Source of the DNA: Malachius bipustulatus
Taxonomy: Eukaryota; Arthropoda; Insecta; Coleoptera; Melyridae
DNA: 64,000 nt
Assembly: GCA_910589415.1 (NCBI GenBank)
Contig: OU342635.1
Location: 8,556,001-8,620,000 of the forward strand
Direction of reading: 5' to 3'
Part shown: positions 34,701 through 39,240 of the stretch, in pieces
Layout of the letters: each line of letters opens with the position of its first letter
Numbering within the stretch: the stretch's first letter is position 1
Made by a program: the position numbers and the translations under genes
The notes under the pieces: model-generated
Database searches by the model: none
Seen by the model: the letters and a program-made list of their open reading frames with translations, nothing else
Told to the model about the DNA's origin: nothing

Positions 34701-35466
34701 TATTCTTAAATTGGCTCCTTATGCAGGAAACTTTGTGGTTCTGTGTAGCTCCGTAAATTGCGAAATTGGACATGATATGAATTTTTCTTTTTTAAACTAC
34801 CTCACCTTTCACTTGTCACAATTGATGATGTCACAACCCGGATGTCACAATAAAAAAAATCAATAAAATTTATATATTTTTTCTTAGTGTAATTAATTTT
34901 CTCACACCGAGATATTACTTAGAAAATAATTAGAGGCAACTCTTCTTAGGTGAGGTAATTTTAACTACTCCTGCTCATTTTATCTCACACCAAGTATACT
35001 TTCCTTTGATACAGAGAGACGAGTAATAAACAGAAAATATCACCTGTAAAATACCTACGTTCAAAAAACCCCCCTTAAAACTCTTTAGTTTCTTGGCTTG
35101 GTACTTATTGCTTTTTTCTTTCACACACAGAAATTCGTTCAGTTTCTCTCTCAGGTCTTCAATGTCGCATATTCTCGGGAATCTAGATAATCTTTACTAA
35201 GTTCTACTTTATTTCCTATGATAAGGAAGCTATAAAATTGGTCGAAATTGAATTTTTACATTATATAGCATCCTTAGAGGACTAAATTATTTTTCCATAT
35301 AGTGCTCTGTAACACATCTAGCTCGGATTTTATTAATAAAGCTCATTTTTAAATTATTGAATATAACCATTTCTTTTTTTTTTCAGTTAATTCTGGTGAT
35401 TCATCGAAATGGCAGTACTTTACCGAGTGTCTCGTACTTCTTCTTCTTTGTGAGTATTATATTTAA
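7640..35466 (+). CDS. Secreted/membrane-tethered two-Ig-domain protein, Beat-like, six exons
   Basis: Exons: 7640-7703, 8366-8566, 8679-8849, 29825-29942, 29999-30162 and 35387-35466. Every junction keeps frame, and together they encode 265 residues. Residues 1-21 form a hydrophobic signal peptide. Ig domain 1 has Cys52, Trp67 and the D-x-S-G-D-Y-T-C signature ending at Cys127. Ig domain 2 has Cys167 and Cys220. N-x-S/T sites occur in the second domain. The last exon encodes a leucine-rich hydrophobic tail, as in GPI-anchored or single-pass proteins. The layout resembles the insect Beat (beaten path) family of neuronal adhesion and guidance proteins, but I cannot assign an ortholog. The last exon has a good donor (GTGAGT) after 35449, so a further exon is possible; unspliced, the frame stops at 35466. 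The intron at 8850-29824 is about 21 kb and full of transposons. Confidence 0.8.
8366..8849 (+). CDS. Ig-domain gene exons 2-3: first Ig domain
   Basis: Exon 2 (8366-8566) begins after TTCCAG and ends at GTTTGT. Exon 3 (8679-8849) begins after TTTATAG and ends at GTAAGT. The 112-base intron between them holds a short GTGTTATTA-type repeat. The exons encode RITKLHVP, the first cysteine in VILDCDY, VKWFFNG, then GRVNLEY and LSGDYTCQV. This is the A-to-G strand order of a V-type Ig domain. Confidence 0.85.
8915..9583. other. Start of the 21-kb intron, no feature seen
   Basis: AT-rich intronic sequence. I found no exon, RNA gene or clear repeat boundary. Confidence 0.4.
9584..10386. mobile_element. 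800-bp foldback element, long inverted repeats
   Basis: The two halves are inverted copies. The outer ends read CCACCCCCGAAAAGGAGG and its reverse complement. The inner ends are GGGTAGGTATCATAAATT at about 9934 and its mirror ending at about 10072, leaving a loop of about 60 bases. Arms are about 390 bases and imperfect. Just outside the left end is ATACAGGGTAGTCC, close to the CAGGGTG termini of other elements in the window. There is no coding capacity, so it is a non-autonomous foldback DNA element. Confidence 0.65.
10387..10656. other. Intron sequence left of BEL copy 1, with a TGACGTCA module
   Basis: It contains, reading on the minus strand, AGAGGGTTGCCATTTAAAAA followed by a TGACGTCA-type word near 10490-10535. 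The same module recurs in the satellite at 18073-18795 and in the palindrome near 47.2-47.65 kb. No gene is seen. Confidence 0.4.
10662..11219 (-). repeat. 3' LTR of BEL copy 1
   Basis: 558 bp, starting TGTTAACTCC and ending GACGTAACA on the plus strand, so the ends are themselves short inverted repeats (TGTTA/TAACA). It appears identical to the LTR at 17372-17929. It differs from the copy-2 LTRs by about 6 bp of indels near 11090 and a few substitutions. Confidence 0.93.
11363..16630 (-). CDS. BEL/Pao gag-pol polyprotein, copy 1, intact
   Basis: One uninterrupted frame of 1755 codons from the ATG at 16630; the frame is open 7 codons further upstream but without an ATG. In order: a gag region with the DUF1759-type PTFDGS segment (about residue 150) and LATCYW; three zinc knuckles (about 362-425, CFHC, CLNC and CKEC); an aspartic protease with DSGSQSSF (about 494); a reverse transcriptase with FDASAK, DIRQMYRQI and the catalytic YVDD (about 913-916); an RNase H with FCDAS, RLELCAA and WSDSSVAL (about 1090-1175); an integrase with an HHCC finger and a D-D-E core (VGVDYGG, SDCGTNF, GGLWES); and a DUF5641-like tail. 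This complete BEL order plus an open frame implies a recently competent element. Compared with copy 2 I saw one amino-acid change (Asn/Asp at residue 614, base 14789) and at least three silent changes. Confidence 0.95.
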   Translation of the reverse strand: MSNTLVGANASVSKFLTRLNSILTVVSAPIDEKSRFIVLAACDSASDLYNQVQEVDRNILITVESADKSALVVDVSSEIWKSYSGLLIEVDSVYFQIRAVQLSLESTQDTVVKSRHGSSESLNSRQSGAPALPPSASSHVKLPRIGIPTFDGSLRMWSVYYDLFRTLIHSNDSLAPIEKFQYLVSTLSKEPLTLVKHLPLTDDNYVIAFDTLVQRYQNERVLATCYWQAICNAPKITDSDSSQSLRELLNTFSENITALGQVSGVSLWDFTLFNWLLQKLDNATRKRFELQFASEEFPSYQDLHKFLSSQCRALESSLGNDLSPSAVVGKRSSVKSGGKVESRNSHAFLSTSSASSSKQSCFHCNGEHPISNCRSFLKLDPRKRFEAVKAARLCLNCFGPSHLVKQCPSSHSCKECAGRHHSLLHFVKLSNSDGAASHRVEPPPVASTVAMSSLPSFQDVRSRSRSNTTVLLATACIEVQDKWGNYQVVRSLIDSGSQSSFITDRCRKRLGLHLNRSSTPISCLGHVTLGSAQGSSDCIIRPVGVPSPTFKVSTLVLPNICGKLPSVDISPSKALDNLKLADPNWYTPGSVDVLLGADIFPNIVHGGYLSGSDNCPAAMNTTFGWVLLGTISSKVAGEVQACFASVDSTLEETLKAFWRVEEVPSVEVCSNEEQEAESLFVESHYREESGRFGVLLPFKDSKELPIFNDSLNVADRRLLALERRLSRLPHIRDMYVEFMKDYLEAGHMSLVPLESESANSYYIPHHCVFKDPGVSMSSDVSSLAPVSSKIRVVFDASAKASNNLSLNDTLLIGPKLQNDITSVLLRFRENKFVFTCDIRQMYRQILVGDSHRQYQLIRWRFSEKDPIRSYKLNTVTYGVSSSPYLAIRCLLQLAQENSEKFPLASKAIRLGLYVDDFAIGANQIEETLELRNQLISLLQLGQFELRKWSANNPQLLQDLPVEHCQQQSSNFDSESDFSVKILGLQWQSATDSFSFMVKSIDSPCTKRSILSEVAKIYDPLGFLCPLTFMAKRVIQHLWYLGLDWDEDPPADVVEKWNRYKSTLHVLSKLTIPRCLVPEGSFVSCQLHAFCDASTAGYAGVVYYRFEDADGNVQVRFVTAKSRVAPLKPLSVPRLELCAAVLLSDLVSFVLEQGPQSIVVDKVFAWSDSSVALSWIKSSPHRWKTFVSNRVVHIQDRIPPDCWNHVRSGDNPADVASRGLLPEELVGASAWWAGPEFLRLPLESWPALFPIAPTSDVELEKRNIVLFATIEISDVDVLLKRFSSLRKIQGIIARCFRFTNNCRAVNRTTGALSVSELHAALMHIVRIVQSSVFSSELEKIRSGKPCAKYLQSLSPFIDDFGILRVGGRLLHSGLAFDAKYPALLPGRHRLVELLIDQIHRGNLHPGVNTTHYLLQQNFWILSARRVIRSYLSKCNRCFRTRPLSLEPPMGNLPVARVSQLKPFSCVGVDYGGPFPIVLSRYRGVKTSKAYLCLFVCFATRAIHLEIASDLSSETFLAALRRFVARRGRCSDIYSDCGTNFVGANKELNSNLKIAAEGEGIRWHFNPPSAPHFGGLWESGVKSVKTHMARVIGGQILTYEELNTFIVQIEAVLNSRPLCPISSDPNDLSALTPGHFLTLEPLSSVPDVNLSHLKISRLSRWQLVQRMQRDFWTRWRAEYLHNFHQRSKWSKTHLFESTDIGSLVLIKDELLSPLKWALGRIVSLHPGADGVARVASVRTTRGLCKRPLVKLCPLPNQ
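16671..17092 (-). repeat. Tandem direct repeat in the BEL copy 1 leader
   Basis: Two units of about 205-210 bases (about 16671-16880 and 16888-17092). They share words such as AAGTACCTAACCAAGTGAA, GAGTTGAAAATAAATT and GATACCGAGTGTACCCAG. They lie between the primer-binding site and the gag start, where packaging signals usually sit. The two units have diverged by several percent, far more than the two element copies from each other, so the duplication is older than both insertions. Confidence 0.75.
17346..17365 (-). other. Primer-binding site position of BEL copy 1, aberrant
   Basis: Six bases inside the 5' LTR. The minus strand begins TGGTCCCTCCGTAGTCGGAT. Copy 2 has TGGTCCTTCGAGCCGGAT here, an 18-base complement to the tRNA-Tyr 3' end. 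Copy 1 is 2 bases longer and has several changes packed into this stretch, while the flanks match copy 2. Confidence 0.6.
17372..17929 (-). repeat. 5' LTR of BEL copy 1
   Basis: 558 bp, apparently identical to the LTR at 10662-11219. As the element runs on the minus strand, this is its promoter-bearing 5' LTR. Confidence 0.93.
18073..18795. repeat. Satellite of about 178 bp, four diverged units
   Basis: The word GGTGTATTACGTA, or a close variant, recurs at about 18080, 18261, 18437 and 18611. AAGGAGAGGGTTGCTATTA recurs at about 18176, 18380 and 18554, and a weaker form near 18713. The last full units also share ATGACGTTTTTATGACAAAT. The spacing of about 175-180 bases makes this a short tandem array. 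A poly-G run interrupts the last unit near 18660. Confidence 0.65.
19074..19316 (+). pseudogene. N-terminal part of SWIM-finger protein, broken
   Basis: ATG at 19074 starts a frame with RILNGVDPFFLTPEDPGPP and then a segment ending in KAYKSLSGYK. This is the N-terminus of a large insect protein family in which it precedes a SWIM finger and often a YqaJ-type nuclease domain. After SGYK the homologous frame is lost; a stop follows at 19299-19301. A third frame resumes with VIFIGK just before a GTAAAA donor-like site at about 19313. The protein would continue at 26690. Family membership is from memory; the frameshifts are seen directly. Confidence 0.6.
19337..19900 (-). repeat. 3' LTR of BEL copy 2
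   Basis: 564 bp. Compared with copy 1 it has CTTCTCTCGATGTGTCG where copy 1 has a shorter CTCTATGTGTGG stretch, one extra A in the AATTAAAAGAAC run, and AAATTAATG in place of AAAATAATG near the start. Both copy-2 LTRs share all of these. Confidence 0.93.
20044..25311 (-). CDS. BEL/Pao gag-pol polyprotein, copy 2, intact
   Basis: A 1755-codon frame from the ATG at 25311, with the same domain order as copy 1: DUF1759-type gag, three zinc knuckles, DSG protease, YVDD reverse transcriptase, RNase H, HHCC/DDE integrase and DUF5641-like tail. At residue 614 it has Asp where copy 1 has Asn. No stop or frameshift is present. With its tRNA-Tyr primer site intact, this is the copy more likely to be still active. 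It would act in cytoplasmic virus-like particles, and its integrase would join the new copy to chromosomal DNA. Confidence 0.95.
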   Translation of the reverse strand: MSNTLVGANASVSKFLTRLNSILTVVSAPIDEKSRFIVLAACDSASDLYNQVQEVDRNILITVESADKSALVVDVSSEIWKSYSGLLIEVDSVYFQIRAVQLSLESTQDTVVKSRHGSSESLNSRQSGAPALPPSASSHVKLPRIGIPTFDGSLRMWSVYYDLFRTLIHSNDSLAPIEKFQYLVSTLSKEPLTLVKHLPLTDDNYVIAFDTLVQRYQNERVLATCYWQAICNAPKITDSDSSQSLRELLNTFSENITALGQVSGVSLWDFTLFNWLLQKLDNATRKRFELQFASEEFPSYQDLHKFLSSQCRALESSLGNDLSPSAVVGKRSSVKSGGKVESRNSHAFLSTSSASSSKQSCFHCNGEHPISNCRSFLKLDPRKRFEAVKAARLCLNCFGPSHLVKQCPSSHSCKECAGRHHSLLHFVKLSNSDGAASHRVEPPPVASTVAMSSLPSFQDVRSRSRSNTTVLLATACIEVQDKWGNYQVVRSLIDSGSQSSFITDRCRKRLGLHLNRSSTPISCLGHVTLGSAQGSSDCIIRPVGVPSPTFKVSTLVLPNICGKLPSVDISPSKALDNLKLADPNWYTPGSVDVLLGADIFPNIVHGGYLSGSDDCPAAMNTTFGWVLLGTISSKVAGEVQACFASVDSTLEETLKAFWRVEEVPSVEVCSNEEQEAESLFVESHYREESGRFGVLLPFKDSKELPIFNDSLNVADRRLLALERRLSRLPHIRDMYVEFMKDYLEAGHMSLVPLESESANSYYIPHHCVFKDPGVSMSSDVSSLAPVSSKIRVVFDASAKASNNLSLNDTLLIGPKLQNDITSVLLRFRENKFVFTCDIRQMYRQILVGDSHRQYQLIRWRFSEKDPIRSYKLNTVTYGVSSSPYLAIRCLLQLAQENSEKFPLASKAIRLGLYVDDFAIGANQIEETLELRNQLISLLQLGQFELRKWSANNPQLLQDLPVEHCQQQSSNFDSESDFSVKILGLQWQSATDSFSFMVKSIDSPCTKRSILSEVAKIYDPLGFLCPLTFMAKRVIQHLWYLGLDWDEDPPADVVEKWNRYKSTLHVLSKLTIPRCLVPEGSFVSCQLHAFCDASTAGYAGVVYYRFEDADGNVQVRFVTAKSRVAPLKPLSVPRLELCAAVLLSDLVSFVLEQGPQSIVVDKVFAWSDSSVALSWIKSSPHRWKTFVSNRVVHIQDRIPPDCWNHVRSGDNPADVASRGLLPEELVGASAWWAGPEFLRLPLESWPALFPIAPTSDVELEKRNIVLFATIEISDVDVLLKRFSSLRKIQGIIARCFRFTNNCRAVNRTTGALSVSELHAALMHIVRIVQSSVFSSELEKIRSGKPCAKYLQSLSPFIDDFGILRVGGRLLHSGLAFDAKYPALLPGRHRLVELLIDQIHRGNLHPGVNTTHYLLQQNFWILSARRVIRSYLSKCNRCFRTRPLSLEPPMGNLPVARVSQLKPFSCVGVDYGGPFPIVLSRYRGVKTSKAYLCLFVCFATRAIHLEIASDLSSETFLAALRRFVARRGRCSDIYSDCGTNFVGANKELNSNLKIAAEGEGIRWHFNPPSAPHFGGLWESGVKSVKTHMARVIGGQILTYEELNTFIVQIEAVLNSRPLCPISSDPNDLSALTPGHFLTLEPLSSVPDVNLSHLKISRLSRWQLVQRMQRDFWTRWRAEYLHNFHQRSKWSKTHLFESTDIGSLVLIKDELLSPLKWALGRIVSLHPGADGVARVASVRTTRGLCKRPLVKLCPLPNQ
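25352..25773 (-). repeat. Tandem direct repeat in the BEL copy 2 leader
   Basis: The same two units of about 205-210 bases as in copy 1 (about 25352-25561 and 25569-25773), at the same place between primer site and gag. Their preservation in both copies shows that the duplicated leader is a stable part of the family. Confidence 0.75.
26027..26044 (-). other. tRNA-Tyr primer-binding site of BEL copy 2
   Basis: On the minus strand, TGGTCCTTCGAGCCGGAT begins 6 bases inside the 5' LTR. It is the exact complement of ATCCGGCTCGAAGGA plus CCA, the 3' end of insect tRNA-Tyr as I recall it. Eighteen bases is the usual length. Confidence 0.75.
26051..26614 (-). repeat. 5' LTR of BEL copy 2
   Basis: 564 bp, apparently identical to the LTR at 19337-19900. 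It is the promoter-bearing LTR for the minus-strand element. Confidence 0.93.
26688..27039 (+). pseudogene. SWIM zinc-finger part of the split SWIM-family protein
   Basis: After a TTGTTTAG acceptor-like site, one frame reads VKHSQRMNKPP and then shifts. From 26761 another frame reads CGHCTCMAGLSEVCSHVAAL, in which CxC and CxH form the SWIM zinc-binding signature, followed by FTVEHNHR and SCTDAAAAW. It ends at 27039 after IEGQSPLSLILP. In the family, a SWIM finger with this C-H-C-T-C-M-A-G-L wording follows the N-terminal block seen at 19074. No YqaJ-like catalytic region follows here, so the C-terminus is missing. Two frames and a stop mark it as dead. Confidence 0.65.
27800..28317 (-). pseudogene. 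THAP zinc-finger protein, broken, two exons visible
   Basis: Minus strand from ATG at 28317: MPTACC...IKCG gives the first cysteine pair of a C2CH THAP finger. YFEHRKDLVELSKK follows in a shifted frame, and then CSKHFLSG, the C-x2-H end of the finger, just before a GTAAGC donor at 28087. The second exon starts after TTTTAG at 27936 with GKPSALVDEN and continues DPDRFPSLAMGYNN, the typical run-on after the SG of THAP fingers in arthropods. At least two frameshifts and a stop break it. THAP fingers bind transposon ends in P-type and Kolobok-type transposases, so this is probably the DNA-binding partner of the element. Confidence 0.65.
28512..29824. other. End of the 21-kb intron, no feature recognised
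   Basis: AT-rich sequence with a few lysine-rich chance frames (for example 28575-28784). It ends with the polypyrimidine stretch and acceptor of Ig exon 4. Confidence 0.4.
29825..30162 (+). CDS. Ig-domain gene exons 4-5: second Ig domain
   Basis: Exon 4 (29825-29942) follows TTGTTGCAG and exon 5 (29999-30162) follows CCCTCCAG. The intron between is only 56 bases. They encode VPEKHLELR, the cysteine in LQVVCLAEG, then NRAGLYDIKA and the paired cysteine in EEFSCELHV. Phases (G|TA, AG|C, G|TT) join cleanly to the exons on either side, including across the 21-kb intron. Confidence 0.85.
30163..31879. other. Intron between Ig exons 5 and 6, no feature recognised
   Basis: I find no conserved exon. 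A short frame near 31285-31345 (plus strand) encodes ELLEELETDEFVEQLVKLQ, helix-like but unassignable. Confidence 0.35.
31880..32290 (-). repeat. Possible solo LTR, minus strand
   Basis: On the minus strand it contains GCCAGTGAAACG, a TATAAGAGCGGCCG stretch, and further on AATAAAGACTTGTATTAT, which would be the U3, TATA and polyadenylation parts of an LTR. ACGCCAGTGAAAC is shared with the LTR-like segment at about 60100. Exact ends and a target duplication could not be fixed, and no internal element sequence is attached. Confidence 0.35.
33190..34600. mobile_element. 1.4-kb foldback element enclosing a DUF4817 frame
   Basis: Two arms of about 600 bases mirror each other. The outer ends read TTAGCGTGCAATACTGAAAC at about 33208 and its mirror ending at about 34594. 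GGGGGCTACAGCCCCCGAAAGGGGA (itself a small palindrome, split as GGGGGCTACAGCCCCC) and ACCTCCGAACCCGTTC recur inverted. The inner arm ends lie at about 33780 and 34020 (AATTTATTGAG mirrored). The unique central part of about 240 bases carries the DUF4817 frame. The left end has TATACAGGGTGTCCCG, while the right lacks the matching terminus. An additional inverted word (CAAATTGTGACAAGTGAA) lies outside at 33129 and about 34805. Confidence 0.7.
33835..34011 (-). CDS. DUF4817 helix-turn-helix domain protein, 58 codons
   Basis: Minus-strand ATG at 34011, stop at 33835-33837. The frame has MENFTNQELAEMHFVYGF, then NGRDLAAEYEYRRRF, then SNRRAPTRQMFTRIRQRL, ending NGNF. This matches the arthropod DUF4817 pattern: T-x-x-E-x-x-x-M-x-x-x-YG, an A-A-x-x-Y segment, R-F-x-N-R-x-x-P, an F-x-R-x-x-Q-R-L helix and a final E-x-G-x-F. 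DUF4817 is usually the N-terminal DNA-binding part of Tc1/mariner-like transposases or a stand-alone small protein. Here no catalytic domain follows. The conserved frame in the loop of a palindrome suggests a minimal DNA-binding protein kept by the element, or a leftover of a deleted transposase. Confidence 0.7.
   Translation of the reverse strand: MENFTNQELAEMHFVYGFCNGRDLAAEYEYRRRFSNRRAPTRQMFTRIRQRLPENGNF
34631..34657. repeat. Short hairpin AAATCGCC/GGCGATTT
   Basis: An inverted repeat of about 12 bases per arm with a CTCTAGC-like loop, at the edge of the foldback element. No function is evident. Confidence 0.5.
35387..35466 (+). CDS. Ig-domain gene exon 6: hydrophobic C-terminal tail
   Basis: Starts after a long polypyrimidine run and CAG. 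It completes a valine codon with exon 5 and reads NSGDSSKWQYFTECLVLLLL. The small-residue stretch followed by a leucine run fits a GPI-attachment signal or membrane anchor. Reading on gives CEYYI and a stop at 35464-35466. A GTGAGT donor at 35450 would instead lead to a further exon, which I could not locate with confidence. Confidence 0.6.
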
Positions 35467-36784
35467 TCCATATATTGTATATCATGTACGTATGTTAGAT
35501 AAAATTCAAAATTTTCTTCAATGGCCAAATTCTGTAATATTTTCTATATAAATGTGTAAATTATTATTATTAAAGTCTGTTACATGATAAGAAATAAATT
35601 GTGTACATTTTTTACTCACTGTTTTGCGTCTTAAATCGACCCTCCCCCCTCTTCCTACCCCGATTCCAATTCGAAATATTAATACTCCCAAGCCGTCCTC
35701 AGCAGGAATGGGCAACCAGCAATCGAATTTTTCATCTCATCCCACGAAAACGTATTAGCTGAGATGAATTAAAAAGATACGAGAAGGAATGATTCTCGCT
35801 TTTGGATCTCGTTGCAAAATTTTAATGAAACCCTTTAGGACATTCAATGTAACAAATTTTATTACCACTCACATTTCCCTCACAAATCAACTTGCAATAA
35901 TCTCCCTCGCCCCCCGCCCGGCGCTCCCACTCAACGAACGGGAACGTATAACTGAGGAGGCGTGGGGGATCTGTTACCCCATTTATCAAGATTATTAACG
36001 GATGATGTACCAGGAACTGAGGAAAGAGCCTCGTCTTAGGGCCGCGCCTTCCATCATCATCTACAGGGTGTCTTGTCAACGCTCGATTATGATGTATTGC
36101 CCTGGAATTGGGACAATAAACACCGCTAATCCCCAGAGACATCAACTCATTCCTCTGGGATACTCTGATAAGCTACAACGCGAATAATCGTTACTTTTAT
36201 AACGTTATTGATCGTTATTTTTTTTCCATTTAGATATATTTATGTACCTACTAATTGGTGCCTTGTTTAGAATTTATAACAACGATCCATTTGAATTTTC
36301 AGAACACGTTTTCAAGAATATATTTCAACCTTCATGAAGAAGGTATTAGATTTTTTATCTAATTTTCCAAAAACATATAAAAGCGATAAAATTGAAAAAA
36401 TTGGGAAAATTTTAATTTACATGAAAAGTCTGATTCTGACCTAGACTTCTCGCCCAACAACTCGCAGAAAAACATACTCACTCATTAAAGCCTCAAATAT
36501 TAGCAGAAATGTGTATGAATTTCGTTCCTAGTCAAAGTGGGTGAATCTACATCAAGAATCCGCTCTAGGCCCTCAGTGATCTTTGCAAACCGAAACCGCA
36601 GGATGCAGATTGTATGCTGATGACATGTAACTTGACATCAAAAAGCTTGTGAAGTCTAAATTTATCTAAAATGAAGATTCTACTCTGGACTGACGAGGAA
36701 ACTCGTCTGGATGAGATCCGAAACTAAATAAAATGAAGTATGCTTAATGAAGTTAGCATCTCTAAGTGTCCACTATTTCCACTA
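35467..36784. other. Region after the last Ig exon, no gene recognised
   Basis: This could hold the 3' UTR of the Ig-domain gene if 35466 is its true end. A CTACAGGGTGTC word at about 36061 resembles the element termini seen elsewhere. No coding signal. Confidence 0.4.
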
Positions 36785-38430
36785 TGAGTCCACTATTTGT
36801 CCACGTTTGTCCCACCGAAATTTTTCAAAAAATTTGCCCACCCTTAAAGGAAAAGTTACGGCAAAATTAAAAAAAAAATGACAGCAGACCAATGGCGAAT
36901 TTTGATCAAATTCACTTTTTACCAAGATTTTTAAACGTTTTTCCAACCAAAATTTTCATTTGTCCACAGACCAAAAAAAAACGACCAAATTAAAAAAATT
37001 TACAGCACCAAATGGGAAGTTTGATCAAATTTATGTTTGATCACGATTTGTCCACGTTTGTACAACCAAAAGTTCCGTTTTTCCACCCTTCACAAAAAAA
37101 GGTAACACAAAATTTAAAAATTTGACATGCAATTTTTCATGCGAGTTTTCGAGTCGTTGACGAATGTATTCGTCAATTCAAAATTGTACATCACCGACAT
37201 GCACATGTTTGCGCGTAGATTGCCGGAGACTGGATTATTGGATTTTCAAGATTGACCTACCGCTGCACAGGTAATTGACTGTTCTTCAAAAAACTACTTG
37301 AGCTTTCTAGCGTTAAATTGCAAAAAAAATAAGTAATTTGCAAAAAACCTTATTCAAAAGACAATTTTTTAACTTTAAACCTCAATATTATTTTTATTAT
37401 CAGTGCAACAAAAATAATATTTGTATAAAAAATGTAGGTAATTTCATAGCAAAAAGAATGATATGTCATTTGTTTATGTGCGATAGATAGGAGCCGAGAT
37501 ATTCATGAAAATATATAAAAAAAAACGTTTTTTTGCATAATTTGGTAAAAAAAAATCACACGGTGCTGCAAATTTGGATTTAACATCTCTTAATGGTCCT
37601 CTATCGAATTTTGTATAGTATAGGAATTTGTGCATGGTAACGCAAACTGAGGACATTTTTGAGGACGATTCTACTGGCCTATATGTTGTGCACGATCTGT
37701 CCACGTTCGAACGCCCGAAATTTTTGTTTGTCTTCTTCTCGAAGAAAAGTTACGGCAAAATTCAAAAATTTGACATCAGCACCCACATGAACCGATTTCA
37801 TTAATTTCAAACGTCATCCGCTTATCCACGATTTGTTCACGTTTGTTCAATCTAAATTTTCGTTTGTCCTCCCCCTCCCTACTCCCAAGAACATTTACAT
37901 AGACGATCGACAAAGGAGATTGAGCTAGCCAGTACTTATACATTGCAGAAAATCCAGTCGGAAGTGCTCAGGGCCCGTTACTGAAGAGGTAAGTGGATAA
38001 AGGTGTTATGTAGCGAAAATTTCGGTTGGACAAACGTGAAGAAATCGTGGACAAACGAATGTCGTTTGAAAATTGTCTTGTGCTGAAAGGCAATTGATAA
38101 CAAACATTAAATGTCGGAAAATCGCGTATCTTGGCCATGTCTTACGCGGAGAAAATTCTTAAAAATCTAAAATAATGTTCTTCAGCTATGACAGAACATT
38201 AGGGAATTGACAGGGATCCGCGAGGCGGGAAATCTTTTTAGAATGACTGAGGACCGAGAAGCCATCTCCAGAGTAATCGCTAATGTTCGGGAGACCGAGC
38301 ACGGCACATAAAGGTCAGAATAAAGAAGAATGGCTGACTAATGGCCAAAACTAGGCTGATGTTAATTTTTTTAATTTTGCCGTAACTTTTTTTTGAATGG
38401 TGGACAAACCAAAAATTTGGTTAAAAAAAT
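36785..38430. repeat. Diverged GTCCACGTTTGTCCAACC repeat clusters
   Basis: Three tandem units of about 110-120 bases at 36785-37130 share TTTGTCCACGTTTGT, CCAACCGAAATTTT and GTTACGGCAAAATTAAAAA. Two more lie at about 37690-37870. Inverted partial copies are at about 38015-38065 and 38365-38430. The intervening sequence (37131-37690) shows nothing recognisable. A palindromic pair of the same family lies at 59624-59752. Confidence 0.55.
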
Positions 38431-38894
38431 AACTGAACATCCTTATGCTGTTCTGATGGAGAAGCAAACCTCAAGCTACATAATGGCCTACTGCGGAAGA
38501 GGACACGATATCACAGAATCTATGACCAACGATAACCCAGTCTGACATGAAAGGCCTGACTCCAGAAAAACTGGAAAAAAATGGACTGTACAAATAAGAA
38601 GATTTATTGGTATTAGATCAGGCAAGAAAATATCTTCTTAGATACTGGATAAAGATAGACTATTATTCTTGTCTGCTCTGATATTTATAATTAAAATAAA
38701 CTGATTTCACATATTGTCAATCACTACATTTTCTTGACTATCCATGTTATCAAATAATCGTGCTCCGGGAGGTACGTTAAAAAGGGGGTCCCGGCTGCTT
38801 CACAGCAGTCGTTAGGTTACGTCAGAGGCCCTTGAGGCTACTTGAAAACTTCTGACACTTGGGCTTTACCACAGCCATACAATATTTATTTATT

Positions 38895-39240
38895 TACAGT
38901 CTTTTGATTTTGGTTTTCCTTTTTTGTCAATTGCTTTTCCTTATTATTTGTCAAATGAGTTTCTTATTTTTCTATCTATCAATGATTATAGTCATTGATT
39001 TATCAATCAATTTCCTTTTATGTCAAATCAGTTTCACTTTATGTCAATTGCTTTTCCCATTTACTTGCAGTGACAGTATCATAATATTGGAAAAGCATTT
39101 GATAAAAAAGGAATCTTATTTGACAAAAGAGGAATTTCAATTGAAAAATCACGCACTGACGTTTAATAAATGGGAAACTCATTTGACAAATAAGGAAAAG
39201 CAATTGACAAAAGAGGAAAACCAATAGAAAAAGACTGTAT
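38895..39240. repeat. Inverted repeat built from TTGTCAAnTGnnTTTTC words
   Basis: The left arm, TACAGTCTTTT then GGTTTTCC and TTTTGTCAATTGCTTTTCC, is mirrored at about 39180-39240. Between them the words TGTCAAATGAGTTTC, TGTCAAATCAGTTTC and TGTCAATTGCTTTTCC, and their reverse complements, recur many times. The resulting 122-codon frame (38859-39227) is hydrophobic in the first half and lysine-rich in the second, as expected of an inverted repeat. I do not regard it as a gene. Confidence 0.6.

Noticed and set aside
38859..39227. 122-codon frame with a multi-pass membrane look
   Set aside because: It is produced by reiterated words and their inverted complements; both strands are open and no family features exist.
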